Part shown: positions 1 through 9,754 of the stretch, one piece after another
Numbering within the stretch: the stretch's first letter is position 1
Layout of the letters: every line of letters starts with the position of its first letter
Virus record (IMG/VR): IMGVR_UViG_3300044539_000123
Coordinates: 1 to 29,888 of that record
Reading direction: 5' to 3' (one strand)
From: a virus
Length of the DNA stretch: 29,888 nucleotides
Made by a program: the position numbers and the translations under genes
The notes under the pieces: model-generated
Seen by the model: the letters and a program-made list of their open reading frames with translations, nothing else
What the model was told of the DNA's origin: nothing
Database searches by the model: none

Positions 1-3000
1 GTAGCTTTTTTGATCAATCTATTATATTGCATTGGAGTATTACCAAAAGCCAATATAATGCGTCCTAATGCAGTCGTTTGTTGTTTTGAAACGTACATTG
101 GATCGGCGGATTGCATTGATTGATCTGTTATGATTGAAAAATCATTGAATGCTTTTTCTTCAGCTTCTTGTACAGTATCACCTGCTTTCAAATATGTGTT
201 AACTCTATTTCTATAGAATGTAGCACCACTAACTGCGATAGAAAAACTATCCGCTGCTTGTGTAGGTGTAAAACCTATTTTTTGTAAATAAGATATAACA
301 CCGTTAAATTTGTTTTTAGCACTGTTTGCAGCATTAGCAATCTCAGCTTGAGTAACATCGGCTTTTAAACCAGATCTTCTTTCTTTTAATTTGTCGGAAT
401 TAATAATCATCGCGAAGTCAGACCAATATTGTTTCTGATTAAGAAAAGCTTTACCTGCCATATATGGATTATTATCATTCCAGTTTATGAAGTTAATTGC
501 TGATATAGTCTGTAACAATGCTGATCTAGTATTGAAGAACATAATCGCAGCAGTAGAACCATTAATCCAGTTCATCCAAGTATTTGTTACTCTATCAGTG
601 CCTTCTGGTCTATTCTTACCATTCTTCATTCTATATAAAGAATCTTCTAATGCTTCTCTTGTATTTGTACCATATATAGATTGTATCTTGTTTAGGTTTT
701 CTTTTGTAAATATTGCATCAGCGTTTTCTATAAACTCCTCTAGATATTTCTTTCTACCAGCGCCTTCAGTAATATTGTGAAGATCAGATATAATAGTTTC
801 ACTATCCCAAGTTGTTGAAGGATCAATCCAGCCGCCATCTTGTCTACCCGTTATTGACAATGCGTTTGCAAAAGCCAGTAAATCAGGATTTTGTTTTACA
901 AAGTACAATAATTTATTCTTATCAGTTCTTGATAAACCAGGAACTTCCTTACCAGTTGACGACCAAAGATAAACCCTAACAGCTTGATCATAAGTAAAAC
1001 CTTTATCTGGTGTTAACTTTTCAAGTTTCTTTTTAATATCAGGGAAATTATTAAGCAACATCTTATATTCTTTTCTAATAGATTGACGTACAGAATCTAA
1101 AGTATTAATACCTTTTACATACGGTACAGTTAAGTTCTTATCAAAGAATTCTTGATCTTGTTCTCCTTGTTTACCTTTACCAGCGAACATATAAGTTGTT
1201 AAACCTCTAAAGTCATCAGCAGAAGGTGGCACAAAGAATGATAATGTATTTTTCTTAATACCTGTTCTTTTAGCCACTACATCAGATACTTTTGTAAATG
1301 CAGCAACGCCTGTGTTTCTTTCTAATATATCATTGAATTCAAAATCCAATGTTTTACTATACATTGTGCCTTTTGGTCTGTTGTTTTCAACAAACTCGTT
1401 TAATTGCTTTTCAGCAAACTTAACCGTTTCTAAATTCAAAGCATCATTTACAGCAGCCATTAATGGTCCACCTTCATTTTCACGATCTTCAATTACATCA
1501 AAAGCATAGTCAACAGCTCTGCCCATCTTAACGATAACATCATTTGGTACTATGCCCCAATAGTTTTCAATTTCTTTATTAAGATCATTTAATACATCAA
1601 ATGAGGTTTCTGCATCAATTCTTTTTAAATTGTTTGCATTAATAAAATCTGATACCGTAGATATTGATTTGCTCTTTCTTGATTGGGATATATTATTCTC
1701 TAAAGATTTTGATAATGATAAGTTACTTTTTACATCAAATATATTTTGTATAGTTTTAGTATTTAATTGTTCTATATTTTGATTGTTTTTATTTTTAGTA
1801 TAATTATCAATTATTTCAATAGCATCAATACTTTCTCCGTTTGTTAATTTTATATTCTCATTAAAATTAATATAATTTCTAATTTGTACCGTATTGTTAT
1901 TTGTTATCTGATATTCTGTTTTTATAGAAAAAAGCTTATCCATAAAATCATCAGGTAAATTTTCAATATTTTTAAATACATTTTCAAAGTTATCAACACC
2001 TTGGTAACCTTTAAAGAAATCAAACACAGTATTACGTATTGTCATAATATCCACAGGTTGTGATTTAACGTCATTAATAGCTTTTATCATGTTTAAAGGT
2101 ACACTGGTATATCCAACGATATATCTGTTACCCATATTCTTTTTAGCTTTTAAATCAATTATTTGCTTATCTGTAAGTTTGATATAACCCGCCTCGGTTT
2201 TTTCCCCAACACCATCTCCTATAAAATTATATAATGATTGTTTTTGATTTTTAATTTTTTCAATAAATTCTTTAGAATTTTCTGATAAATTAAATTTGTC
2301 AAATATTCCTTCTGCTATTTTACCTTCAAATGAATTTGTCATAAACGAACCTAAAGGTACTCCTGAATCAGCTTTCTTTTTAGCTTCTACATATACACGA
2401 AGTATTGAATTTTTTAACTTTATAGCAATATCAGCTATATAAGGATTTGTACCTCCAGCTAACTTTACTGTAAACTTAGAATTAATTCCAGTGCCTAATT
2501 GTCTTTTTATAAAAGCAGCTTGCATTATTTCGTAAGCTCGCCATTGTAAGCCTTTTATTGTACTAATTCTTTTTTCAATAAGCTCTCTTAATATTTTAAA
2601 TTCGTCTTCTTCTTTAAACTTATTTAATTGGTAAGTTACTGAATTAACTAACCTATTATTATTTACGTCCTTACTTAAATTATTAAATAACTCATATAAC
2701 TTCTTAATATCTTTTGATTGTGAATATTTAATATTTCCTCTTTCAGCTAATCTATCAAAGTTTTGTACAATTAATTTATCTAGTTCTGCCCCTAATATTT
2801 CTTGATTCTTTTGTAATGCTTGATATATGATTCCTTCATTAGCCATGTCATCAGAGATTATATCAAATGTTAATTCCTCGCTTATCGCTTTAGCTAAAGA
2901 CTCTTTTCTACCTCTTAGTGGCAATCCAGTAACAGGATCTATAATTGATTCTAAAAATACTTCATCAGAAATGTTATTAGCTACATTTGGTAATCTTCTA

Positions 3001-6000
3001 GCCAATTCAGCTCCGGAAGTTCTACCAGCTAAATCTGTTTCAACAGATTCTCTATCTACTTTTTTGCCAATCCAATTAGGATAGCTTAGCCATTGGCCGT
3101 TAATTCTTTTTTGAACAGCAAATGGCATACCTCCTGATACGGTTTTTCCGTTATCTTTCCCCATTAACCATGTGGTGGTCATGTTCTCAAGAATAGGTTT
3201 TTTATTCGTTAATAAAAATTTTCTAAGTTGGCCATCTTCCTTCCCGCCCATTGCTCTTTTAATATCAATGTCAGCTTGTTTACCTATTTCAGTACGTATC
3301 TCGTTAATTATAGGAGCTGTAGTTCTATTAAGAGTAGTTTTTTCATCAATTTTAGATTTTAATGTTCTTACTATAGGTAATATTTTTGTTTGAACATCCG
3401 CAATTACTTCAGGCGAGAACACGCCGGATTCTAATATATTTTGATATTTTTTTCTTTCTGGTAATGAAGGCGTACTTACTTCAACTTCTTCGTTAGAAAG
3501 TTTAGTCATTTCGCTCACGTCTTCAGTGAATACAACATCAGCAACTTCACCACTTTTAAGAGCAGCTTTCATTCTATTAATGTACTGAGCATTGATATAA
3601 CCATATAAACTATCATTTTTAGAAGGATCAAATTTAGCAATATAAGGAATCATAGAAGTTCTAACATAACTTACCATTTCTTCCATACTAAACCCATCTA
3701 AACCGCCTTTATCTTTATTTGTAAGATCAATAATAGTTCCGTTTGATGTTCTGTAATTTCTAGATTTTGCCTTAACCATTTTATCTAATTCATCGTAGAT
3801 AGTGGAATTATTTGGATTATATCCTTTTGGATCATTACCAATTGCATCTAATTTTTCTTTTGCCTTTGCAGCAATATCACTTACTTCAGCAGGCTTAGCT
3901 TTAGAGGATTCTTTTTTTACTATCTTTTTTTCTTCCTCGTATGTTTTCTTAGATTCCTCAAACTCTTCTTGTTCTAGTTTTTGCATTTCTGATTCGTACT
4001 TATCCCAATCAATTTCATTATTGGATAATTGCAAATCTAACTTTTCCATTCTATCTTCAATAGATTTTGAAAATGCAGGAGATTTTGGTCCTGTTTTTGT
4101 TTCAGAAACTAATCTACCTTTTGCAGCTGAAGTAAATAATTTTTGTATTGCTTTATTCCCGGTACCGCCCTTTTGTATAGTAGCATTGTAATCACGAATA
4201 AAGTTGAATACATCTCTTCCGGAGTCAAATGTTATATCTATTAAACCTAAATCTTGAAGGTATCTTCTAATAGTGTCTCCTAACTTTGTAAAAAATGATT
4301 CGTTATATTTTACATTACCGGTAATAAGTGCGTCAGAAAAAATATTTAATAATTCTTCATTTTTAATTCCTTCTGCTTTATCACCATAATTTCCTTCAAG
4401 TCTAATTAAAACTTTTTCGTTTAAATATAATTCAGGATTTGATGATAATAAATAGTTTCTTAATTGTTTTCCTAATTCAATTTGTGTATCAACATTGCTT
4501 AATGTTTTTTCCATTAATTTATGAAGAAACTCATGAGAGCCTACTGATACAGCTTTAGTAGCTATAGCTTGTCTTTTATTTATTACAATATAACTTTTTC
4601 CGGAAGCACTATTTGTTATTATACCACCGTCGGCACCTTTAAACCCCGCAATATCAGCTTCTTCAGGTGTAACTAATTTTTGTTGAACTAATCCTTTTAA
4701 CTTTGTTCTGGCCTCTGTTAAGTTATTAGCTAATATTACTTCCACATTAACACTTTCACCTAGTTTTTTTGCAGCAGTAAGATTTTCTTGAAACTCTTTT
4801 TCTCTAACTTCACCTAAATCAACACCTTCTTTTTTATAAATATTTTTTGTTTGTAACTCTATTTTTTTAAGTACAGTTCTTTTTTCATCCTCGTTTAGGT
4901 CTGGATTAAAAGATGTTTCTACTCTTTTAGAGTTTAATTCTATTAATTGACTTCTGCTTATAGGTGACAATGGCTGGCCAAACGTTCTAATGTTTTCAAT
5001 ACCGCTTGTTAATGTATTTAATTTAGTTTGTTCTATAATATAATTAGTTTTAAGAACATCTAAATCTGCTTCTTTTGACTTAGAATCGGATTCATTAATA
5101 GCATTAGCTTTATTAATAAAATCAGCCATTTTAGAAACCGATTTATTAATAGAATTAAACGTATCAATAGGCATTGCATCTATATCAGAAATCGTTTTTT
5201 CCAATAATGTTGTACTTTCCGCTTTTAGTATTGATTCTTTTTTAACTAATGCTTCTTGTTGTACACTAGATAAATCTTTGTTGAATTCAAGTTCATGTAA
5301 TATAGCAGCTAACCCTCTAGCATTATCACTAAGCTTTTGTGCAGTAGTTTTACTCATAAATGGCCTTATAATAGTTCCACCTATTAAAGGAGCTCCGGCT
5401 AGCATAGTTGTAAGAAAACCGGCATCTTTTATTGTTGTTCCAGTATTATCTAATAAATTTACCTCTTTACCAAGTACAAATTTATCAAGTATATTATGAC
5501 CAACAGTAGTAAATACCTCAGATGGTATTTCTTCTGCATACGCTTCTCCTAAATTTATACCTGCTTGTTTGGCAAATTTTTTACCTGTTGCCACTTCAAA
5601 ATCAAACCATTTTCCAGGTTCCTTTTTTGCAGCATTTACAAAAAACCCTTTACCTTTTTCTAATATTTTACCAGTAGACTTTTCAAAAATACCTTCAACA
5701 TATCCAAACGCGGCAGGAGCAACAATTAATTGCATTGCATTATAATTGGGTTTTACAAAAACACCATCTTCTGTATAATACCCATTTCGCTCTTCATTAA
5801 CCATGTCAAGATATTTACTTCCTGTTGCGGTTGCGCCCATAGCTGCTGTTTGACGATTAAGAGTTAAATAGTCTTTAGCAAATTTACCGGTTCTGGCTAA
5901 TAATGATTTAGATGTTGTTGCCACAGCTTGTTCTCCGACACTACCACCTCTTGTCAATATCATTAAAGCTAAATTAGGAGCCTGTGATATTAATAAATCA

Positions 6001-7514
6001 CTCCCTTTTTCGAAGGTTGCTTCTATTCCGCCTTCTCTTGGTTTTGCATAATTATAAGTAAGTTCTTCTTCATATCTTGATTTATTTTCTGCCAAGGCAG
6101 TATTTATGGCTGTAAATGGATTTTCAATTCCTGTGATCTCTTTAATATTTAAAGCATCGTATACCATCTCGGTAGGTTGATATGTATATGAAGCAAAACC
6201 TAATAAATCATTTGCCATCATTTTAAAATTAGTAGCTATCTTCTCACCAACACCTGACCAAGAATAATCTCTACTAAACATATCACTTTGTAAATTTAAG
6301 TCATCTATGTTTTTAGAAGAAGCACTTATTTTTTTAGAAGTCTCATTTCTTAATTCAGAAAAATCCCCTAAGTCCTTAATTAAATTATTTCTCTCGGTTA
6401 TAAGTCTATTTTGAGTTTCTATTTCTTCTTGTGTTTTAAACTTATAATCTTTAGGCTTTAATTTACTGTCAATTTTTTGTACCTCGCTTACATTCTTCTC
6501 AATACTTTTTTCTATACCATCTTTAAAAATAGAATTTTTTACATAATCAAGTTCTTCTTTACCTTTGGTTTTTACAGTATAGTTATTTACTATTTCTTTA
6601 GCTGTTTCACTTATATTTGTAGTTTCTTCTAAAGCATCTCTAAATTTACTTTCCTGTATCTTTTTAGCTTGTTCTACCTTCCATAATCCCGCGGCTTTTT
6701 GTAATATTTCGTCTTCTGAGAATTTATTAAGTACATTCTCCGATCTTAATTTATCTTTTATTTTTTTTACTTGTTCAGGAAATGCTTGATATGGTTGATC
6801 AACTATACCATCAACATTTGAACTAAACCCTCCTTTTGCTATAAGTGATTTATTTTGTCCTTGAGAAGCATCTACTCTTTCTATTTGTCCATTTTTAGAT
6901 AATTCTAAATTTACAAATTCGTCTAAACCTAACGTTTCTTCATCAGTTAATTTAGCAGCATTTTTTGCATCTTCATACCATTTCTTTGCTTCGTCATTAT
7001 TTCTTAATGATGCTCCGGCTATTCTCGCATCAAATGAAATTTTTTCCTCTTCTTTTATTGCTTCTGCTTTTGCTTCTTTTTCTTTTGCTGCTTCAAATGT
7101 TTTATATCCAAAACTACCAGGAATGGCATTAGGATCTGCTTCACCCATTTGAGCGGCAAGTCTTAATCTAGCAGCATTAAAATCTGGCTCTTTTACTTTT
7201 TTAGTAGTTGCTTTTTTCTCTTGTGCTTTCTTTTGTGTTTGAAAAGTTTCTGTAATGGCTTCAATACCATATTTTGGTGCCGCTTTAGTATTCCAACCCG
7301 AAGAAGTATTTCCCAAAAGTGAACCCGATTTTTTCTTTGGTGCAACTGCCGGTTTCTTTGCAGCTGCACCCTGCGACTTTCCCGGCTTCTCACCATCTCT
7401 AGTTAACCCATTATCTGCTATAATGTCTTCAACACTTTTATTGTTTTCTTCAGCAGCTGCTACGATTTCTTCAATAGTATATTCTTCTCCGTTGTTATTA
7501 AAATACTGTGCCAT
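1..7514 (-). CDS. giant virion/ejection-type protein with zincin motif, C-terminus cut by window edge
   Basis: I read one open frame from an ATG at 7514 to base 1, 2504 full codons with no stop, so the protein is longer still. Residues 40-130 are Lys/Ala/Pro-rich. Hydrophobic stretches lie near 510-525 and 700-720. Residues about 940-1065 look like a zinc-metallopeptidase: an edge strand (SGKSYIVINK), then HEFLH (H994, E995, H998), then NEELLNIFSDAL from 1052, where E1053/E1054 could give a third ligand. Residues about 1160-1225 are highly charged and probably coiled coil. The region after about 2200 contains PEGTDR, INGSTAAIMFFNTRSALLQT (about 2310-2330) and FGNTPMQYNRLIKKA at the edge, which resembles giant proteins of marine phages. 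It is the last of three genes placed like T7 gp14-gp15-gp16, so I infer an internal protein ejected with the DNA. I saw no lytic transglycosylase or RNA-polymerase DxDGD motif in the part present. The ORF is certain; the role is inferred. Confidence 0.85.
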   Translation of the reverse strand, partial: MAQYFNNNGEEYTIEEIVAAAEENNKSVEDIIADNGLTRDGEKPGKSQGAAAKKPAVAPKKKSGSLLGNTSSGWNTKAAPKYGIEAITETFQTQKKAQEKKATTKKVKEPDFNAARLRLAAQMGEADPNAIPGSFGYKTFEAAKEKEAKAEAIKEEEKISFDARIAGASLRNNDEAKKWYEDAKNAAKLTDEETLGLDEFVNLELSKNGQIERVDASQGQNKSLIAKGGFSSNVDGIVDQPYQAFPEQVKKIKDKLRSENVLNKFSEDEILQKAAGLWKVEQAKKIQESKFRDALEETTNISETAKEIVNNYTVKTKGKEELDYVKNSIFKDGIEKSIEKNVSEVQKIDSKLKPKDYKFKTQEEIETQNRLITERNNLIKDLGDFSELRNETSKKISASSKNIDDLNLQSDMFSRDYSWSGVGEKIATNFKMMANDLLGFASYTYQPTEMVYDALNIKEITGIENPFTAINTALAENKSRYEEELTYNYAKPREGGIEATFEKGSDLLISQAPNLALMILTRGGSVGEQAVATTSKSLLARTGKFAKDYLTLNRQTAAMGATATGSKYLDMVNEERNGYYTEDGVFVKPNYNAMQLIVAPAAFGYVEGIFEKSTGKILEKGKGFFVNAAKKEPGKWFDFEVATGKKFAKQAGINLGEAYAEEIPSEVFTTVGHNILDKFVLGKEVNLLDNTGTTIKDAGFLTTMLAGAPLIGGTIIRPFMSKTTAQKLSDNARGLAAILHELEFNKDLSSVQQEALVKKESILKAESTTLLEKTISDIDAMPIDTFNSINKSVSKMADFINKANAINESDSKSKEADLDVLKTNYIIEQTKLNTLTSGIENIRTFGQPLSPISRSQLIELNSKRVETSFNPDLNEDEKRTVLKKIELQTKNIYKKEGVDLGEVREKEFQENLTAAKKLGESVNVEVILANNLTEARTKLKGLVQQKLVTPEEADIAGFKGADGGIITNSASGKSYIVINKRQAIATKAVSVGSHEFLHKLMEKTLSNVDTQIELGKQLRNYLLSSNPELYLNEKVLIRLEGNYGDKAEGIKNEELLNIFSDALITGNVKYNESFFTKLGDTIRRYLQDLGLIDITFDSGRDVFNFIRDYNATIQKGGTGNKAIQKLFTSAAKGRLVSETKTGPKSPAFSKSIEDRMEKLDLQLSNNEIDWDKYESEMQKLEQEEFEESKKTYEEEKKIVKKESSKAKPAEVSDIAAKAKEKLDAIGNDPKGYNPNNSTIYDELDKMVKAKSRNYRTSNGTIIDLTNKDKGGLDGFSMEEMVSYVRTSMIPYIAKFDPSKNDSLYGYINAQYINRMKAALKSGEVADVVFTEDVSEMTKLSNEEVEVSTPSLPERKKYQNILESGVFSPEVIADVQTKILPIVRTLKSKIDEKTTLNRTTAPIINEIRTEIGKQADIDIKRAMGGKEDGQLRKFLLTNKKPILENMTTTWLMGKDNGKTVSGGMPFAVQKRINGQWLSYPNWIGKKVDRESVETDLAGRTSGAELARRLPNVANNISDEVFLESIIDPVTGLPLRGRKESLAKAISEELTFDIISDDMANEGIIYQALQKNQEILGAELDKLIVQNFDRLAERGNIKYSQSKDIKKLYELFNNLSKDVNNNRLVNSVTYQLNKFKEEDEFKILRELIEKRISTIKGLQWRAYEIMQAAFIKRQLGTGINSKFTVKLAGGTNPYIADIAIKLKNSILRVYVEAKKKADSGVPLGSFMTNSFEGKIAEGIFDKFNLSENSKEFIEKIKNQKQSLYNFIGDGVGEKTEAGYIKLTDKQIIDLKAKKNMGNRYIVGYTSVPLNMIKAINDVKSQPVDIMTIRNTVFDFFKGYQGVDNFENVFKNIENLPDDFMDKLFSIKTEYQITNNNTVQIRNYINFNENIKLTNGESIDAIEIIDNYTKNKNNQNIEQLNTKTIQNIFDVKSNLSLSKSLENNISQSRKSKSISTVSDFINANNLKRIDAETSFDVLNDLNKEIENYWGIVPNDVIVKMGRAVDYAFDVIEDRENEGGPLMAAVNDALNLETVKFAEKQLNEFVENNRPKGTMYSKTLDFEFNDILERNTGVAAFTKVSDVVAKRTGIKKNTLSFFVPPSADDFRGLTTYMFAGKGKQGEQDQEFFDKNLTVPYVKGINTLDSVRQSIRKEYKMLLNNFPDIKKKLEKLTPDKGFTYDQAVRVYLWSSTGKEVPGLSRTDKNKLLYFVKQNPDLLAFANALSITGRQDGGWIDPSTTWDSETIISDLHNITEGAGRKKYLEEFIENADAIFTKENLNKIQSIYGTNTREALEDSLYRMKNGKNRPEGTDRVTNTWMNWINGSTAAIMFFNTRSALLQTISAINFINWNDNNPYMAGKAFLNQKQYWSDFAMIINSDKLKERRSGLKADVTQAEIANAANSAKNKFNGVISYLQKIGFTPTQAADSFSIAVSGATFYRNRVNTYLKAGDTVQEAEEKAFNDFSIITDQSMQSADPMYVSKQQTTALGRIILAFGNTPMQYNRLIKKA

Positions 7515-7532
7515 ATATATTATTGTTATTTT

Positions 7533-8939
7533 TTATTTTAATTTTGTTTTACTTGGTCGTGATCCACCAATAAATGTAGCTAATTCTGTAGGACTTGTAA
7601 TATTTTCTGTTCCAGGTTTTGGTAACCCATCTTTATCATAAAGGCCCCATCTGCCATCTATAATACTTAATGTATACCCTTGTCTAGTAATGCCTCCTTT
7701 TTTAGTTTTTATTAAATCAGCAACTTCGGCATCTAATTTTGCTTGTTTTTCAGCGGCCGCAGATGGTTTATTTGGTTTATTACTTCCTCCTTTACCACCT
7801 GTTGGTTTAGATATAACTTGTTTTGTAATTTCTTCTTTTTCAATAATTCCAGATCCTGGAATAGTTTGTTCTTCCGGTAATCCATCTATAACAAACATTC
7901 TATAATCGTATTTGAATTTATTTTGTTGTTCTGTATTCATAGGTTTATCCCATTCAAGCAAATCTTGATCTGACTTAGCAATATATGTATTGTGGAATAA
8001 TATTGCTTGAGAATTATCCGCAGAGCCATTAATGAAACCGTCAGCTTTAGCATTTAAAACATTTAAAAAGTTTTGGTTTGCCATGATAGCCTCCTTATTA
8101 ATTTTTGCTGTAGCTACATATTTTTTAGTATTTTTTTGATAACCACTAACTATCGATGTTTCCTGTCCCGGTAATTCTTTTTCATATACTTCACCCAAAT
8201 ATTCTTGTTTAATTGTTCCAGTTGGTAATCCATCTTTTACATCAAATACATCAGGTACAGCTGCTTTAGCATTATCAATTGAATCTGCTGCATTAGGTAT
8301 TACTTTTAATAAACCTTGACCACTAGCCGCTTTCTTTAATTGTTCCGCTGATAAAGATTGTATTTTAGTTTCACCGTCGTATATATCCCAAACTACTTTA
8401 GAAGGATCATTATCTTCAAATCTTGCTACTTTTTTACCGGGTAATTTACCTGAGAATATTAGCATTGACTTCATAACATTTGGATCATTTTCTTTTACGG
8501 CATAACCGCCGGCCCCGCCCATTTTAGAATATTTTTCATCAAAACCTTCACTTGATAAATCCACTAATGAGTTTTTAATATTACCAACACTTGCAAATAT
8601 TTTATCCGCTTCCATTCTGTCTTTAGAAGGATCAGTACTTGTTCCGTTTAATATACTTGTTCTTAATTCAGCATATCTTTTTATTTGAGGTCTATATAAT
8701 TCTTCAAAGTTAACAGTTGGATTTGTTTGTTGTGTGCTACTTAAATTTCTATATAGTGCGCTTTCTTCTTCACCTACTTTTATTTTTAAAGCTTCGTTCT
8801 TCTTTTTATTTTCTTCAGCTTTTGCTGCATAAGTATTTATTGCACCAACAGTATTGCTTACTATTGTATTTGTAAGATCTCTATAATATTGTCCTGATTG
8901 TGTGTCAATAGGTATTTGTGGATTTGAATATGCTCCCAT
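7533..8939 (-). CDS. putative internal virion (ejection) protein, gp15-like position
   Basis: 468 aa, 8 nt after the glycine-rich protein gene and 18 nt before the giant gene. No named domain is recognised. Residues about 20-60 are helical and charged (AKAEENKKKNEALKIK). The middle is mixed alpha/beta and acidic. Near residue 370-410 there is a low-complexity Gly/Lys/Pro/Ser linker (GGKGGSNKPNKPS), followed by a small C-terminal unit (GYTLSIIDGRWGLYDKDGLP) and a basic tail ending KTKLK. Placement between a small hydrophobic glycine-rich protein and a giant protein matches the ejection-protein cassette of podoviruses, so a DNA-ejection or internal-core role is a fair inference. The ATG at 8939 follows an AT-rich leader, consistent with the other genes. 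The reading frame is convincing; the function rests on position only. Confidence 0.8.
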   Translation of the reverse strand: MGAYSNPQIPIDTQSGQYYRDLTNTIVSNTVGAINTYAAKAEENKKKNEALKIKVGEEESALYRNLSSTQQTNPTVNFEELYRPQIKRYAELRTSILNGTSTDPSKDRMEADKIFASVGNIKNSLVDLSSEGFDEKYSKMGGAGGYAVKENDPNVMKSMLIFSGKLPGKKVARFEDNDPSKVVWDIYDGETKIQSLSAEQLKKAASGQGLLKVIPNAADSIDNAKAAVPDVFDVKDGLPTGTIKQEYLGEVYEKELPGQETSIVSGYQKNTKKYVATAKINKEAIMANQNFLNVLNAKADGFINGSADNSQAILFHNTYIAKSDQDLLEWDKPMNTEQQNKFKYDYRMFVIDGLPEEQTIPGSGIIEKEEITKQVISKPTGGKGGSNKPNKPSAAAEKQAKLDAEVADLIKTKKGGITRQGYTLSIIDGRWGLYDKDGLPKPGTENITSPTELATFIGGSRPSKTKLK

Positions 8940-8947
8940 ATATATCT

Positions 8948-9751
8948 TTATTTTTTAAATTGATTTGCCATTGCTCCAAACTGAGATGCATAGCCTGCTC
9001 CTGACCCGGGAGTACTTGTTGCTCCAGATCCAGCACTTCCAGCCATACTTCCTGCTATTGATGATAAACCACCAATCATACCGGTAATTGCGCCTGTTCT
9101 ATCCGCTTGTGCCTGCATTTGTTGTGCTTGAGCCCCTCCTAATTGTCCCGCAACTCTGTCTATTTTTTGTTGTTCTCTATTTTCTTGTGCGCCAAACATA
9201 AATGACTTACCAGCCGCCTCTGCTGATTGCACGCGACGAGCTTCATCAATTTGAACACCTTGTATTCTTTGTTTCTCTTGCATTTTAGCCTCTTGTAAAT
9301 TTGCTTCTCCTTGTGCTTTCATTTTTTCATTGTTAGCCTCTTGAGATTCAATATTAGAAGAAATACCTTGTTTAGCTTTTAATGCCGCTTGAGCTAATGC
9401 TGTTGCACCACCTGCTCCTGCTCCAGTATCTTTTAATGTGTCCAATGTATTTGCTAATGAAACATCAATCTGCTCTGCCTCAAATTTAGCTGCATTTGTA
9501 GCAACACCTAAATTAGCATAAGGATTACTTAATGTACCAGATAAATCTTTAGCTAAGCTACTCATATCTTTTGTTGTAGAGTAAGGGTTTATAATTGCTT
9601 GTCTACTGTTTTCTAATTGATTAAGCTCGGCACCTAATCTAGCTTTATCTTGTGCGGCTGCTCTTTCTCTTTTTTTAGCAGCACCAGCGCCTATTAATCC
9701 TGAAGCTATTGTACCTGCGGCACCTATTACTCCAACTACTACCATACTCAT
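8948..9751 (-). CDS. glycine/alanine-rich internal virion protein, T7 gp14-like position
   Basis: 267 aa. The N-terminus is a hydrophobic Gly/Ala segment (VVVGVIGAAGTIASGLIGAG, residues 4-23) followed at once by a basic patch (KKRERAAA). The middle, about 40-200, is predicted long amphipathic helix rich in Ala, Gln, Glu and Lys. Near the C-terminus is a second glycine-zipper-like hydrophobic run (GAITGMIGGLSSIAGSMAGS), then a Gly/Ser/Thr-rich tail. Small proteins with this composition at this place in podovirus genomes are internal or ejection proteins that insert into the host envelope during DNA delivery, as with T7 gp14. The gene starts 3 nt after the cupin gene ends and lies 8 nt before the 468-aa gene, so the cassette is tightly coupled. 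The alternative start at Met3 cannot be excluded. Confidence 0.78.
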   Translation of the reverse strand: MSMVVVGVIGAAGTIASGLIGAGAAKKRERAAAQDKARLGAELNQLENSRQAIINPYSTTKDMSSLAKDLSGTLSNPYANLGVATNAAKFEAEQIDVSLANTLDTLKDTGAGAGGATALAQAALKAKQGISSNIESQEANNEKMKAQGEANLQEAKMQEKQRIQGVQIDEARRVQSAEAAGKSFMFGAQENREQQKIDRVAGQLGGAQAQQMQAQADRTGAITGMIGGLSSIAGSMAGSAGSGATSTPGSGAGYASQFGAMANQFKK

Positions 9752-9754
9752 ATA

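Noticed and set aside
3802-4191. 129-codon plus-strand open frame inside the giant gene
   Set aside because: Ser/Phe-rich antisense shadow of the charged coiled-coil stretch of the giant protein.
1-7514. Virion RNA polymerase (crAss-like) as the identity of the giant protein
   Set aside because: I looked for a DxDGD-type catalytic loop in the translated part and did not see one. The missing C-terminus could still change this.
7255-7641. Plus-strand open frame opposite the start of the giant gene, hydrophobic translation
   Set aside because: It spans the giant gene start, the gap and the end of the 468-aa gene in antisense; the hydrophobic composition follows from Lys/Glu-rich codons on the other strand. 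No start context or neighbours on that strand.
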